DNA from: Paenibacillus daejeonensis DSM 15491
Lineage (GTDB): Bacteria; Bacillota; Bacilli; Paenibacillales; Paenibacillaceae
Assembly: GCF_000378385.1 (NCBI RefSeq)
Contig: NZ_KB899665.1
Location: forward strand, 1-64,000
Direction of reading: 5' to 3'
DNA: 64,000 bases
Shown here: positions 34,395 through 42,414 of the stretch, one piece after another
Position numbering within the stretch: the stretch's first letter is position 1
Layout of the letters: each line of letters opens with the position of its first letter
Notes under the pieces: generated by a model
Told to the model about the DNA's origin: nothing
Database searches by the model: none
Seen by the model: only the letters and a program-made list of their open reading frames with translations
Made by a program: the position numbers and the translations under genes

Positions 34395-35990
34395 TTACAG
34401 TTCGTTCATGGACGGACGGGACGATACGCTGCTGTTGCTCTCGCGTTCCGTCTCCGTCTGCATTGGGGCTTCTGCGGTGCGAAGAGGAATCTCCTTCAGA
34501 AAGGCGACGAGAATGAATGCCACAACCAACAGTCCTGAGCCTGTCAGGAAGACGACGGTCAACGCATCGCTCAAGGCACCGCGCACCATGCCAATCATCT
34601 GCATGGCAGCGGATTGCAGGTCTGCAGGCAGGGCTGCTGTCAGCCGCTCCAGCTCGGGCTGATTGGTCAGCAGCTGTGGGTCCAGGAAGGGCTGCAGCTG
34701 CTGCATGGTCTCAGGATCAGCTGCCGGAGAGCTGCCGCCGCCGATATTGCTCATGGCCTGCGTAATGTTGTGCGACATCCGCGAGATCATGATGGAGCCC
34801 ATGACCGCAATCCCGATGGTGCTGCCCATGTTGCGGAACAGCTGAGAGGAAGCGGTGACTACACCGAGCTCACTTGGCGGAACGGCATTCTGGGCGGCCA
34901 GTGTGAAGACAGGCATCCCGAAGCCCAGTCCGATACCGAAGACGATCATACTGACGATGGCGACAGGAATATTGTCCATGTATGCCATGATGACCATCCC
35001 GATCGTCATGATTGCCATGCCGAGCAGGGCAAAACGCTTGTATTTGCCAGTCTTGGTCATCCAACGACCAGTCAAGGCACTCAGAATAATCATACTGATC
35101 GACATTGGCATGGTTACATACCCCGAATACGTAGGCGAGATGCCTTCAACGCCTTGGACGAAGAACGGCAGGTAGATCAATGCGCCCAGCATGCCTGCAC
35201 CCATCAGGAAACCGGCGATGTTGGAGATCGTCACTACGGAGTTGCGGAATAATGACAACGGCAGAACCGGGCTTTGGACCTTGCGCTCGACGAGTATGAA
35301 CAGGATCAAGCTGACCACAGTAGCGCCGAACAAGCCGATAATCTGCCATGACAGCCATGCATATTCAGTGCCGGCCCAGGTAAAGCCTAACAAGAGCGGA
35401 ATGATGGCAAGCGACAGGAACAGTGAGCCCCAATAGTCGACTTTTTCATTATAGTTGCGAACAGGCTTGGGAAACAGCTTCCAGATCATGGCGAAGGCAA
35501 TGATACCGATCGGCAGGAAGATCCAGAAGATCCATTCCCAATTCATATGGTCGACCATCCAGCCGCCCAACGTCGGGCCGAGTACACTGGAGAAGCCGAA
35601 GATGGCCATCATCATGCCGGTCCATTTGGCCCGCTCACGCGGAGCAAACAAGTCACCAACGGCGGTCACGGCTGTCGCCATGATAATCCCGCCGCCAACA
35701 CCTTGGATACCGCGGTACAGAATCATTTGCCCAATCGTAGTGGAGGTTCCGCATAGGAAAGCCCCAATCATGAAGAAGATAATCCCCATCAGTAGAAAAG
35801 GTTTGCGACCGTAAATGTCAGAGAGCTTGCCGACAAGGACGGTAGCAATGGTGGAGGTCAGCATATAAATGGTGATGACCCACGTATATAGCTCCATACC
35901 GTTAAGCAGGGAAGCGATCCGCGGCATCGCCGTGCTGACAATCGTCTGGTTAATCGCTGCAAAAAACATGGCTGCCATAATGGCGAGCAT
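34395..35990 (-). CDS. MFS drug efflux transporter, DHA2 (EmrB/QacA) family
   Basis: 531 residues from the first ATG. Fourteen membrane segments: AIMAAMFFAAINQTIVSTAMPRI (motif in helix 1), GKLSDIYGRKPFLLMGII (motif A), ILYRGIQGVGGGIIMATAVT, GPTLGGWMVDHMNWEWIFWI (motif C region). It exports drugs or toxic compounds using the proton gradient. The first ATG at 35990 has no ribosome binding site and cuts the N terminus short. AAGGAG at the end of the MarR gene is nine bases from an in-frame ATC (36024-36026), which would add EHLSSRQKLLI, as expected for this family. The MarR gene just upstream is probably its repressor. Confidence 0.92.
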   Translation of the reverse strand: MLAIMAAMFFAAINQTIVSTAMPRIASLLNGMELYTWVITIYMLTSTIATVLVGKLSDIYGRKPFLLMGIIFFMIGAFLCGTSTTIGQMILYRGIQGVGGGIIMATAVTAVGDLFAPRERAKWTGMMMAIFGFSSVLGPTLGGWMVDHMNWEWIFWIFLPIGIIAFAMIWKLFPKPVRNYNEKVDYWGSLFLSLAIIPLLLGFTWAGTEYAWLSWQIIGLFGATVVSLILFILVERKVQSPVLPLSLFRNSVVTISNIAGFLMGAGMLGALIYLPFFVQGVEGISPTYSGYVTMPMSISMIILSALTGRWMTKTGKYKRFALLGMAIMTIGMVIMAYMDNIPVAIVSMIVFGIGLGFGMPVFTLAAQNAVPPSELGVVTASSQLFRNMGSTIGIAVMGSIMISRMSHNITQAMSNIGGGSSPAADPETMQQLQPFLDPQLLTNQPELERLTAALPADLQSAAMQMIGMVRGALSDALTVVFLTGSGLLVVAFILVAFLKEIPLRTAEAPMQTETERESNSSVSSRPSMNEL

Positions 35991-36032
35991 GATCAGCAGC
36001 TTTTGTCGTGATGATAAATGTTCGATGATAAC

Positions 36033-36473
36033 CTACTCCTTGTCTGTGAATTCCAGCAAATCATGCATATGTGTAAAAATCCGCTGTAAATGCGCCTTGT
36101 CTTCTTCGGATATTTGTTCGAAGACACGAGCAAATAGCGTGTGATAGATGGTTCCAAGCTCATCCTTGCGTCGAATACCTTCTTGCGTAATCTCAAGGTA
36201 TACTACACGGCGGTCCGCCTCATCACGGAAGCGGGTGATCAATCCAAAACGGATCATCCGGTCAGCCATACCCGTCACAGCACCTGAAGTCACTTGCAGC
36301 AGGTCTGCAAGCTCAGCTACTTTATGTTTTCCTTGACTGGCAAGGATATGCAGCATCCGGAATTGGCTGATGGTTAAGGAATCCGGACTATTGCGGTTCC
36401 AAGCGTCGTTGGCCTTCTTGATGAGCGTCTTGAACAGTCGGAACAGTTCCAGCGACTGCTCAGTTGTGGGCAT
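36033..36473 (-). CDS. MarR family transcriptional regulator
   Basis: 146 residues. The winged helix-turn-helix is visible as FRMLHILASQGKHKVAELADLLQVTSGAVTGMADRMIRFGLITRFRDEADRRVVYLEITQEG, with the wing DEADRR. It is co-directional with the efflux gene; its stop codon overlaps the ribosome binding site for that gene. MarR proteins of this layout repress the operon until a ligand binds. GGAGG upstream of the ATG fixes the start. Confidence 0.92.
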   Translation of the reverse strand: MPTTEQSLELFRLFKTLIKKANDAWNRNSPDSLTISQFRMLHILASQGKHKVAELADLLQVTSGAVTGMADRMIRFGLITRFRDEADRRVVYLEITQEGIRRKDELGTIYHTLFARVFEQISEEDKAHLQRIFTHMHDLLEFTDKE

Positions 36474-36499
36474 GTGTCAGCCTCCTGTCTACTATCATT

Positions 36500-36566
36500 A
36501 ATCTTTTAGATAAGTAGTCAATCATTTATGTGCTAAACATTTAAGGGAATATATTTTAGTCCTAAA
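36500..36566 (-). promoter_or_regulatory. MarR-MFS promoter and operator candidate
   Basis: On the minus strand TTGACT is followed after 17 bases by ATGATA, a moderate sigma-A promoter. Further upstream TTTAGTCCTAAA (36555-36566) is a perfect inverted repeat (TTTAG/CTAAA with two central bases) that could bind MarR. Weak evidence. Confidence 0.35.
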
Positions 36567-36620
36567 CAATTAACATGTAATGTACTTTACTCCGGTTCAT
36601 ATGAAAAGTCAATACAAAAT

Positions 36621-36670
36621 CCCCACCTTTTTTCGCAGGTCAGCTGCTGGCTGATGCGCTTCGGGTGGGG
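36621..36670. terminator. Hairpin, possible bidirectional terminator
   Basis: CCCCACC (36621-36627) pairs with GGTGGGG (36664-36670), enclosing CGCA, TCAGC, GGCTGA and TGCG pairings. There is no T run on the plus strand after it, so termination is uncertain. Confidence 0.35.
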
Positions 36671-36693
36671 ACACAAGATTTCTTATCGTGCGT

Positions 36694-36859
36694 GTTCAAA
36701 AAGCTTGGTTTTCAGCACCGAGAAGATTGGAGGCAGGAGGAAATGAGGAGCGGAGCGTAGTGAAAGCTACGTGAGCACCGGAAGTTCCAACTGCATTCAA
36801 TATTCGATGTCGAATATGCATCCTGATTCACTTCGTGATCAAAAGCGGGCTTTTTGAAC
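36694..36859. repeat. MITE-like element with 11-base inverted ends
   Basis: 166 bases bounded by GTTCAAAAAGC (36694-36704) and GCTTTTTGAAC (36849-36859), a perfect inverted repeat. Inside are CGTAG/CTACG and ATTCGA/TCGAAT hairpins and a duplicated AGCACCG. No open frame. A similar right end occurs at 25663. I believe I have seen such elements in other Paenibacillus genomes; I cannot verify copy number here. Confidence 0.75.
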
Positions 36860-36872
36860 AACCTCTTATAGA

Positions 36873-37433
36873 TTAGCTTGAAAGCTGGACGAGATCACGC
36901 CATAGCTCTTGCTCGTGAGCAGAGTTCTTCAACGGGTCTTGCACCGTGGCTTGCCAAATCTGAGGCTCGAGCAATGCTGAGAGTTCACCGTACTGACGGA
37001 CTACTGCCGAACGCTCTACAATATAGGTATCATCCGAGAATGTGTACCTCAGTGTCTCGAGGTTATCGATTAGAGCGAAGGCTGCCGTTGAGTTATAGAT
37101 GAGAGAACGCTGCAGATGAAGCTGGTCGACCTGCGCAGCAGACGTGTCAAAGATCAACGCGGCTGTCAGCTCATCAGGATACAGTTGAAATGTGAAAGAC
37201 AGATCCTGCAAAGGCAAGTGAAAGAACAGATTGCTGAGATTGCCCGCATTGCCCATATAGGGATGCTGATAAGGAAGGACTTCATCCAAATGGTGGGTTA
37301 AAGGATTTAATTGCTCCGCCTGATACTGCTCCCGCTGTGCTTCCTGATCGGGGATATAGACGCCCTCTACGAAAATAAACAGACTCACGGCGATCACCAG
37401 CAGGCTAATTATGATCCATGTACGCTTCTTCAT
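36873..37433 (-). CDS. DUF4825-like membrane-anchored protein
   Basis: 186 residues. An N-terminal membrane helix (TWIIISLLVIAVSLFIFVEGVYI) is followed by an extracellular domain (GNAGNLSNLFFHLPLQDLSFTFQLYPDELTAALIF, VDQLHLQRSLIYNSTAAFALIDNLETLRYTF) matching the DUF4825 pattern by eye. Function unknown. The start overlaps the stop of the upstream gene by four bases (ATGA). It is the third gene of a PadR-permease prefix-DUF4825 operon. Confidence 0.82.
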   Translation of the reverse strand: MKKRTWIIISLLVIAVSLFIFVEGVYIPDQEAQREQYQAEQLNPLTHHLDEVLPYQHPYMGNAGNLSNLFFHLPLQDLSFTFQLYPDELTAALIFDTSAAQVDQLHLQRSLIYNSTAAFALIDNLETLRYTFSDDTYIVERSAVVRQYGELSALLEPQIWQATVQDPLKNSAHEQELWRDLVQLSS

Positions 37434-38104
37434 GCCATCCCGCCTCTCTCGTGACGTGGCAAAATCCGTAGCGCCGTCCGTGCGCTGAGTGGAACGATCA
37501 AGCTGAGCAGTGGCAGGATATATTGGTAGACGATAACGGCGAATTGATAGGGGCCGCTAATCTCAATCGGGCGTCCAAACCAGATATTGCTCGCAAAAAG
37601 CATGCCTGTCACATCCAGCCAGCAGATGAGAAGAAACACGATCCACAGTCCCCAGACCACACGCACGATTCGGGTTAGTTTTCCTCTATGGACGAGGCGC
37701 AGACCATCCGAATTGTGACGCATCAGGAGCAGGAGAATCACGTACCAGCAGCCTACACAGATCAGACTGATCATAATGACCAGCTGAGCCAGTACGCCAG
37801 CTCCAACCGCGCGAGAAGGAATGGCGATAATCCAGGCCAAGAGCAGGAAGATCAGCGTCCACTGCGTCAGATCAAGCAGAAAAGGTTTCATTGCAATCTT
37901 GACCTCTTCATCCATTAACCCGTCGATACTGGTGATGCTGGCGACCGCATGATGCTTCGCGTCCTCTTCATCCCATCCCTGTGCGATGAGGTCGGCGGTC
38001 TTGGCCTCCAGGTTGCCGAGGATCTCTTCTTTCATATCTCTAACTTGCGCGGTTTCCCGATACCCCCGAAACAGATTGTCAACATGTTGCTTCAAGTTAC
38101 TCAT
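37430..38104 (-). CDS. Permease-prefix-domain membrane protein
   Basis: 224 residues. The N terminus (LKQHVDNLFRGYRETAQVRDMKEEILGNLEAKTADLIAQGWDEEDAKHHAV) is the permease prefix domain 1 (DUF1700-like), a cytoplasmic helical module. About five membrane helices follow (WTLIFLLLAWIIAIPSRAVG, LVIMISLICVGCWYVILLL, and others). It lies eight bases inside the PadR gene's end and overlaps the DUF4825 gene start, so translation is coupled throughout. Such proteins with PadR partners have no firm function. Confidence 0.82.
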   Translation of the reverse strand: MSNLKQHVDNLFRGYRETAQVRDMKEEILGNLEAKTADLIAQGWDEEDAKHHAVASITSIDGLMDEEVKIAMKPFLLDLTQWTLIFLLLAWIIAIPSRAVGAGVLAQLVIMISLICVGCWYVILLLLMRHNSDGLRLVHRGKLTRIVRVVWGLWIVFLLICWLDVTGMLFASNIWFGRPIEISGPYQFAVIVYQYILPLLSLIVPLSARTALRILPRHERGGMA

Positions 38105-38450
38105 CTGCTGCTGTGCTCCTTTCGATCAGCTTGCCGATCAATTGCTTGGCATAATGCCAGTCGGCTACTGCCTTGTGATAAGCTGTTTGACCTGCGGCTG
38201 TAATGCGGTAATATTTGCGCCGGCCCCCCTGGCTCTGATCCCCCCAATACGAGGCGATGAGGCCGCCTGCTTCCAATCTTTTCAGGCTGGTATAGAGGGA
38301 GGGCTCTTTCAATTCGTATTCCCCTTGGCTGGCAAGCGAGATCGCCTTAATAATCTCGTAGCCGTAGTTGTCGCCCTCGTCCAGAATGCGAAGGATGATG
38401 GTATCAATATGTCCTCGAATCAGCTCACTGCTGATAGTTTGCTCTTTCAC
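38097..38450 (-). CDS. PadR family transcriptional regulator
   Basis: 117 residues, GTG start. The PadR winged helix has DTIILRILDEGDNYGYEIIKAISL, then KEPSLYTSLKRLEAGGLI and RRKYYRITAAGQ. GGAGGT lies 12 bases before the GTG. It is the first gene of the operon and probably represses it in response to membrane or small-molecule stress. A near-perfect sigma-A promoter lies just upstream. Confidence 0.92.
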   Translation of the reverse strand: MKEQTISSELIRGHIDTIILRILDEGDNYGYEIIKAISLASQGEYELKEPSLYTSLKRLEAGGLIASYWGDQSQGGRRKYYRITAAGQTAYHKAVADWHYAKQLIGKLIERSTAADE

Positions 38451-38476
38451 GGGCGTTCTGCACCTCCAGTGAGAGC

Positions 38477-38505
38477 ATTATCTCGCATATTACTATGTGT
38501 GTCAA
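38477..38505 (-). promoter_or_regulatory. Sigma-A promoter of the PadR operon
   Basis: On the minus strand TTGACA and GATAAT are exactly 17 bases apart. The spacer holds CATATTACTATG, an inverted repeat that could be the PadR site. The predicted leader is only about 20 bases. Confidence 0.8.
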
Positions 38506-38542
38506 GGTACTGTGTATGGAATAGGTGTAGAGAGAGGATCGC

Positions 38543-38583
38543 CTGCACAAAAAAACCTGTCGAACCTCATTTTGCATGAGTTC
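38543..38583 (-). terminator. Terminator for the UvrC-like gene
   Basis: On the minus strand CCTGACGGAACTCAT and ATGAGGTTCGACAGG form a 15-base stem with three mismatches, followed by TTTTTTT. The stem begins inside the coding region and contains the stop codon. Confidence 0.8.
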
Positions 38584-39748
38584 CGTCAGGCTCTGGAATT
38601 GGTACTAATTGTGATGGGGCAGATTGTTCTGCCTTCTCCTTACCGCAGCGGTAATTGTAGTTCTGCTCGCATAGCTTCAGTAGTTGAGCCTTGAGTCCGC
38701 GTTTGGGTACCGTCACGCGGATGCCCTTGCGTCCCGCTTGGCGCAGGGCAGACTGAGCGGCTGCTGCATCAGACACCTTGCTAACGATCAACTCGTCCGG
38801 TCCGCGGTCGCGGTAGTGGTGAAGCAAGAACAGATCAGGCGCCATCTCACCAGCCGATGCTCCATAGGGATGAAGCGCAAAGGAGCGCAGCATGCCTTCC
38901 TGGACTCTGGCGATCAGCACTTCACGCCTGCCGAAGTAGAGCACCTCTTGGATGGTAGAAAATTCGCGGTCGACGATCTGCCTGGCAGGGAGTTGCTCCA
39001 GGATGCGAATGTGCCCTAGCATGTTGCCTGCCCGCTCGTACTCCATCTTCTCCGCATAGTCGGTCATCTTCTCCCGCATGGCCTCCAGGAGCCGTCCATC
39101 CTTGCTGGTCAGGAGCTGTGCCGCCTGACGCGCGGACTCACGATAGTCTGCCTGCGAGATATGGCCTTCGCAAACTCCGCTGCACTTATGGATATGATAG
39201 AGCAGACAGGCTCGCTTGGGCAGGGTGGTGCAGCTGCGTAGCCGGTAATGATCCGTGATAAAGGCCAGCACCGCATTACGGAAGCGGGAGCTGTAATAGG
39301 GGCCGAAGCGGTGGGGATTATCCCCATATGGGGAGCCCACGGCGTGGCCGTCTGCTGGTCGTTCCGCCGGCTCCCGGCGGTCACGGTACAAGACATCGAC
39401 TCTTGGCAGCTTCTCATCGGTTATTTGTAGATAAGCGTAGCCGCTGTTGTCTTTCTTGAGCGCGCGGTTAAAGGCCGGCTTGTGGATCTTGATCAAATTG
39501 TTCTCCAGGATCAGGCTCTCGGCCTCGTTGTTGACGATCATCACCTCAATCGAGGCAATCTCGCTGACAAGCTGGATCAGCCGCTTGCGCGTGTGGCGCG
39601 TATGAAAATAAGAGCGCAGCCGATTTCGGAGATGCTTGGCTTTGCCAATATAGATAATCGTGCCCTCGCTGTCCCGCATCAGATAGCAGCCGGGCAGCTC
39701 GGGATAATCATGGGCGTTAAATGTAAATGGGATGAGGTTCACCTCCAA
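38567..39748 (-). CDS. UvrC-like GIY-YIG nuclease, N-terminal half only
   Basis: 393 residues, matching the first part of UvrC. The GIY-YIG domain has PGCYLMRDSEGTIIYIGKAKHLRNRLRSYF; next VNNEAESLILENNLIKIHKPAFN; four cysteines in the UvrC iron-sulfur position (RSCTTLPKRACLLYHIHKCSGVC); and a UvrB-binding helix (MREKMTDYAEKMEYERAGNMLGHIRILEQL). The C-terminal RNase-H-like nuclease and helix-hairpin-helix domains of UvrC are absent, so only the 3' incision chemistry remains, as in Cho. TTG at 39748 is the first start, but GGAGGTGA is correctly spaced only for an ATC at 39733. Probably a DNA repair accessory nuclease. Confidence 0.88.
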   Translation of the reverse strand: MEVNLIPFTFNAHDYPELPGCYLMRDSEGTIIYIGKAKHLRNRLRSYFHTRHTRKRLIQLVSEIASIEVMIVNNEAESLILENNLIKIHKPAFNRALKKDNSGYAYLQITDEKLPRVDVLYRDRREPAERPADGHAVGSPYGDNPHRFGPYYSSRFRNAVLAFITDHYRLRSCTTLPKRACLLYHIHKCSGVCEGHISQADYRESARQAAQLLTSKDGRLLEAMREKMTDYAEKMEYERAGNMLGHIRILEQLPARQIVDREFSTIQEVLYFGRREVLIARVQEGMLRSFALHPYGASAGEMAPDLFLLHHYRDRGPDELIVSKVSDAAAAQSALRQAGRKGIRVTVPKRGLKAQLLKLCEQNYNYRCGKEKAEQSAPSQLVPIPEPDGTHAK

Positions 39749-39951
39749 TCCTCAGATGGCGAACGTGGGTTCTTATTCCATGGTACAAGATTCGAAGCGT
39801 ATTTACCAGCGTTAATCTAGTGGAAATGACAGAAATAGTAAACCTCATAAAACGGACAAATTGGATGAGATCAGTGTTTAATATATGCAAAATATTAATG
39901 GGGTCAATAAGCTGGAAACCGCTTATTATTGTGAATTAATCGCTCTAGATA

Positions 39952-40344
39952 TTAGAGTCCATCGATATATTCCAGGTTCATTTTAAGAAAAAACACCTGC
40001 TTCTCCTCGGCAATCATTCTCTCGATCTCTGTCGCTTCCCGCAAATCATACTGCTGTATGAAGGGGGTTCCGTTACGTATAGCCCCTAGCACCTTCGTAT
40101 CTCCTGGCTCGTAGCCTTCCACCCATAGTTTGGTCCACAGGCGATCTGCTTCTTTTAGTTCCAGGTTGTAATCGAACAAATGTCCCAGGCTCAATTCACT
40201 GAATGTATCTATGTGTGAAGAGTTGTCTTGTATGGTTAGAATAGCTGTGTGGTCACGTTCAGCGGCTCCTTCACTGCATCCCGTTACTGTAAGCAGCAGC
40301 ATGGTTCCTATAAGAGTCGCAGGTAATTTAAGGTTGGTTTTCAT
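39952..40344 (-). CDS. Lipoprotein of unknown function
   Basis: 130 residues. A signal peptide with lipobox (LPATLIGTMLLLTVTGCSEG) places it on the outer face of the membrane by a lipid anchor. The mature part has no motif I know (HTAILTIQDNSSHIDTFSELSLGHLF, ERMIAEEKQVFFLKMNLEYIDGL). AAGGAGGA is five bases from the ATG at 40344. It stands alone, divergent from the histidine kinase gene. The 200 bases between it and 39748 hold only AT-rich sequence. Confidence 0.75.
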   Translation of the reverse strand: MKTNLKLPATLIGTMLLLTVTGCSEGAAERDHTAILTIQDNSSHIDTFSELSLGHLFDYNLELKEADRLWTKLWVEGYEPGDTKVLGAIRNGTPFIQQYDLREATEIERMIAEEKQVFFLKMNLEYIDGL

Positions 40345-40549
40345 CAAATCCTCCTTGATGTAAAGCGGAAATTTACGTTAATGCTGTTCATAATATCGTA
40401 GTACTGTATGAATCATTAATCAACTATTCGGATGGAGCAGGTTGCCGCTCCTCCGATCAGGATCAAGTTGACGTTTGCCATCGAGCTGGTTAAGCTTCTT
40501 TGTAACTAATGTTTGCATGCCCGCAATCGGCGGGATTGGAGGAATCCGC

Positions 40550-42343
40550 ATGTTCTACTCGCTCAAAAGCCGGCTGATCGCCGTCTTTGTTCTGCTCTTC
40601 GTTCTCACCTTCGGTACCTTGTCCGTGGTCCTCTTCAACGAGGCGCGGACGATCATCCGCTCGTATATCGAGTCCTCTGCCCTGGAGAAAATGGAGGAGT
40701 ACGGCTCCTATGTCAGCATGGTGCAGACTCAGGTGTATGACCTTGCCTCGATTGTGTTCAACAGTGAAGCGACCCGCAACTGGGATAACAAAGTGTCGGA
40801 TCCTACGGTTAGCGAAGGTGACAAGATGTTTGCCCACATCGAGATGAGCAATTTCCTTACCCGTACGACGAACAGCTACTCCAGTGTGTCCAATGTTGCC
40901 ATCTATCGACAGGAGGGGGTCTGGGTCGGAGCCGAACAGGCCATTGTCCAAGAAGTGGACTATATGCTGGAGCCTTGGTTCATCGACTTTTTCGCCCAGG
41001 GTCGCCACTGGATGACAGCGCATACGGACGACGCGGAGCTCATGCGGAACAATCCGAATCCGGTGGTCAGTATGCTGATGCCGATCGGGACGTTTGAGCC
41101 GACGCATGCCAAGAGCGTGATGAAGGTTAATGTGAATGCGGATTATTTTCTGCGGCCGCTCAGCCGTATCCATCTGGGTGAGAGCGGGACGATCTATCTG
41201 CTCGACGACCGGGGCGAATCGATGCTGGGGCAGTCCACGTACGGGGACTATCCGGGCACAGCAGAGGCGGTAACGGAGATACGTGGCGGGGTCAGCCGGA
41301 GCGGGGTCATGTATCGGGAGAATGATCAGGGCAACCAAGACATCATTGTCTACAAAAAACTTCCGCGCACCAACTGGACGCTGGTTGGTTTTGTAACGGA
41401 AGAGGATCTGTATGCGCCGCTTTTCAAACTCCGCAACAGCATGATCATCTTCGCCTCGGTATTACTCGTCGTGGCGGTGCTCGCAGCCATCTGGCTGTCC
41501 CACGGGGTCACGAAGCCACTGTCCCGACTCGTTCTGGCTATGCGCCAGGTACAGCGCGGGGATTTTGACAGTGCTGAGCAGCGCTTGCCGGAACCACAGC
41601 AATCCATGACCAGTGAGATTGGATTCGCGACGACGACGTTCCGGACCATGGTGGGACAATTGCGACAGCATATCAAGACGGAGTTTGAGCTCAAGCTGCT
41701 GCGACAGCAGGCGGAGTACAAAGCGCTGCTCATGCAGATTAATCCTCATTTCCTCTTCAACACGCTGGAGCTTATGAGCAGTTTGGCCATGCAGCGGCGA
41801 ACGGAGGATACGGTGGAGGTTATCGAGTCACTGGGCAAAATGATGCGCTTCTCGCTCAAATTCAGCGACGACCTCGTCACCCTTGAGGAAGAGCTGCGCT
41901 ATGTGCAGGATTATGTGACGATCCTACAGGTACGGTTCGGCGACAGGCTGGATATCCGGCTGACGCGCGAGGGCGATCTAGAGGGATTAACAGTGATCAA
42001 GTTCATTTTGCAGCCGCTTATCGAAAATTCGGTCAAATATAGCTTCCGTCATCAAGAGCAGGCCATCGTTCGGATTGCAGTCGCTAGACGGGAGGATCGA
42101 CTCCATTTGGTCGTGAGTGACAATGGACCAGGGTTGTCGCCGGAGGCAGACGAGAAGCTTCGTGGGCAGTTAACCTCCGTACAATTGGATACCATGCTGG
42201 ATAGCCGAACCGGCCAGATTGGACTAGGCAATGTACTCGCCCGCTGCAGACTGTACTACGGGGAACGCTTCGAGATGCAGTGGGGAACGGGAGAGGATGG
42301 CGGGGCTCGAATCGAGTTGATATTGCATGCAGATAACCTGTAG
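40550..42343 (+). CDS. YesM-like sensor histidine kinase
   Basis: 597 residues. The N-terminal membrane helix (LIAVFVLLFVLTFGTLSVVLF) leads into a dCache-type extracellular sensor (about 35-290). A second helix (SMIIFASVLLVVAVLAAIWL) is followed by HAMP, then the kinase core: the phosphoacceptor histidine in LMQINPHFLFNTLELMSSLA, N-box FILQPLIENSVKYSF, and SDNGPGL. The family senses extracellular sugars or cell-wall fragments and controls sugar uptake. GGAGGA at 40532 fixes the start at 40550. It pairs with the response regulator 70 bases downstream, and a sugar ABC importer lies nearby. Confidence 0.93.
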   Translation: MFYSLKSRLIAVFVLLFVLTFGTLSVVLFNEARTIIRSYIESSALEKMEEYGSYVSMVQTQVYDLASIVFNSEATRNWDNKVSDPTVSEGDKMFAHIEMSNFLTRTTNSYSSVSNVAIYRQEGVWVGAEQAIVQEVDYMLEPWFIDFFAQGRHWMTAHTDDAELMRNNPNPVVSMLMPIGTFEPTHAKSVMKVNVNADYFLRPLSRIHLGESGTIYLLDDRGESMLGQSTYGDYPGTAEAVTEIRGGVSRSGVMYRENDQGNQDIIVYKKLPRTNWTLVGFVTEEDLYAPLFKLRNSMIIFASVLLVVAVLAAIWLSHGVTKPLSRLVLAMRQVQRGDFDSAEQRLPEPQQSMTSEIGFATTTFRTMVGQLRQHIKTEFELKLLRQQAEYKALLMQINPHFLFNTLELMSSLAMQRRTEDTVEVIESLGKMMRFSLKFSDDLVTLEEELRYVQDYVTILQVRFGDRLDIRLTREGDLEGLTVIKFILQPLIENSVKYSFRHQEQAIVRIAVARREDRLHLVVSDNGPGLSPEADEKLRGQLTSVQLDTMLDSRTGQIGLGNVLARCRLYYGERFEMQWGTGEDGGARIELILHADNL

Positions 42344-42414
42344 GTCTGCAACTCGGTCTTGCTCTGGAGGCGGTCGACACCATCCGTTTGACCTTGAGAC
42401 AGGAGGAAGCTGCT

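Noticed and set aside
33558-34538. 326-residue plus-strand ORF opposite the SDR gene
   Set aside because: Shadow ORF; the SDR on the minus strand has all family motifs and its own terminator.
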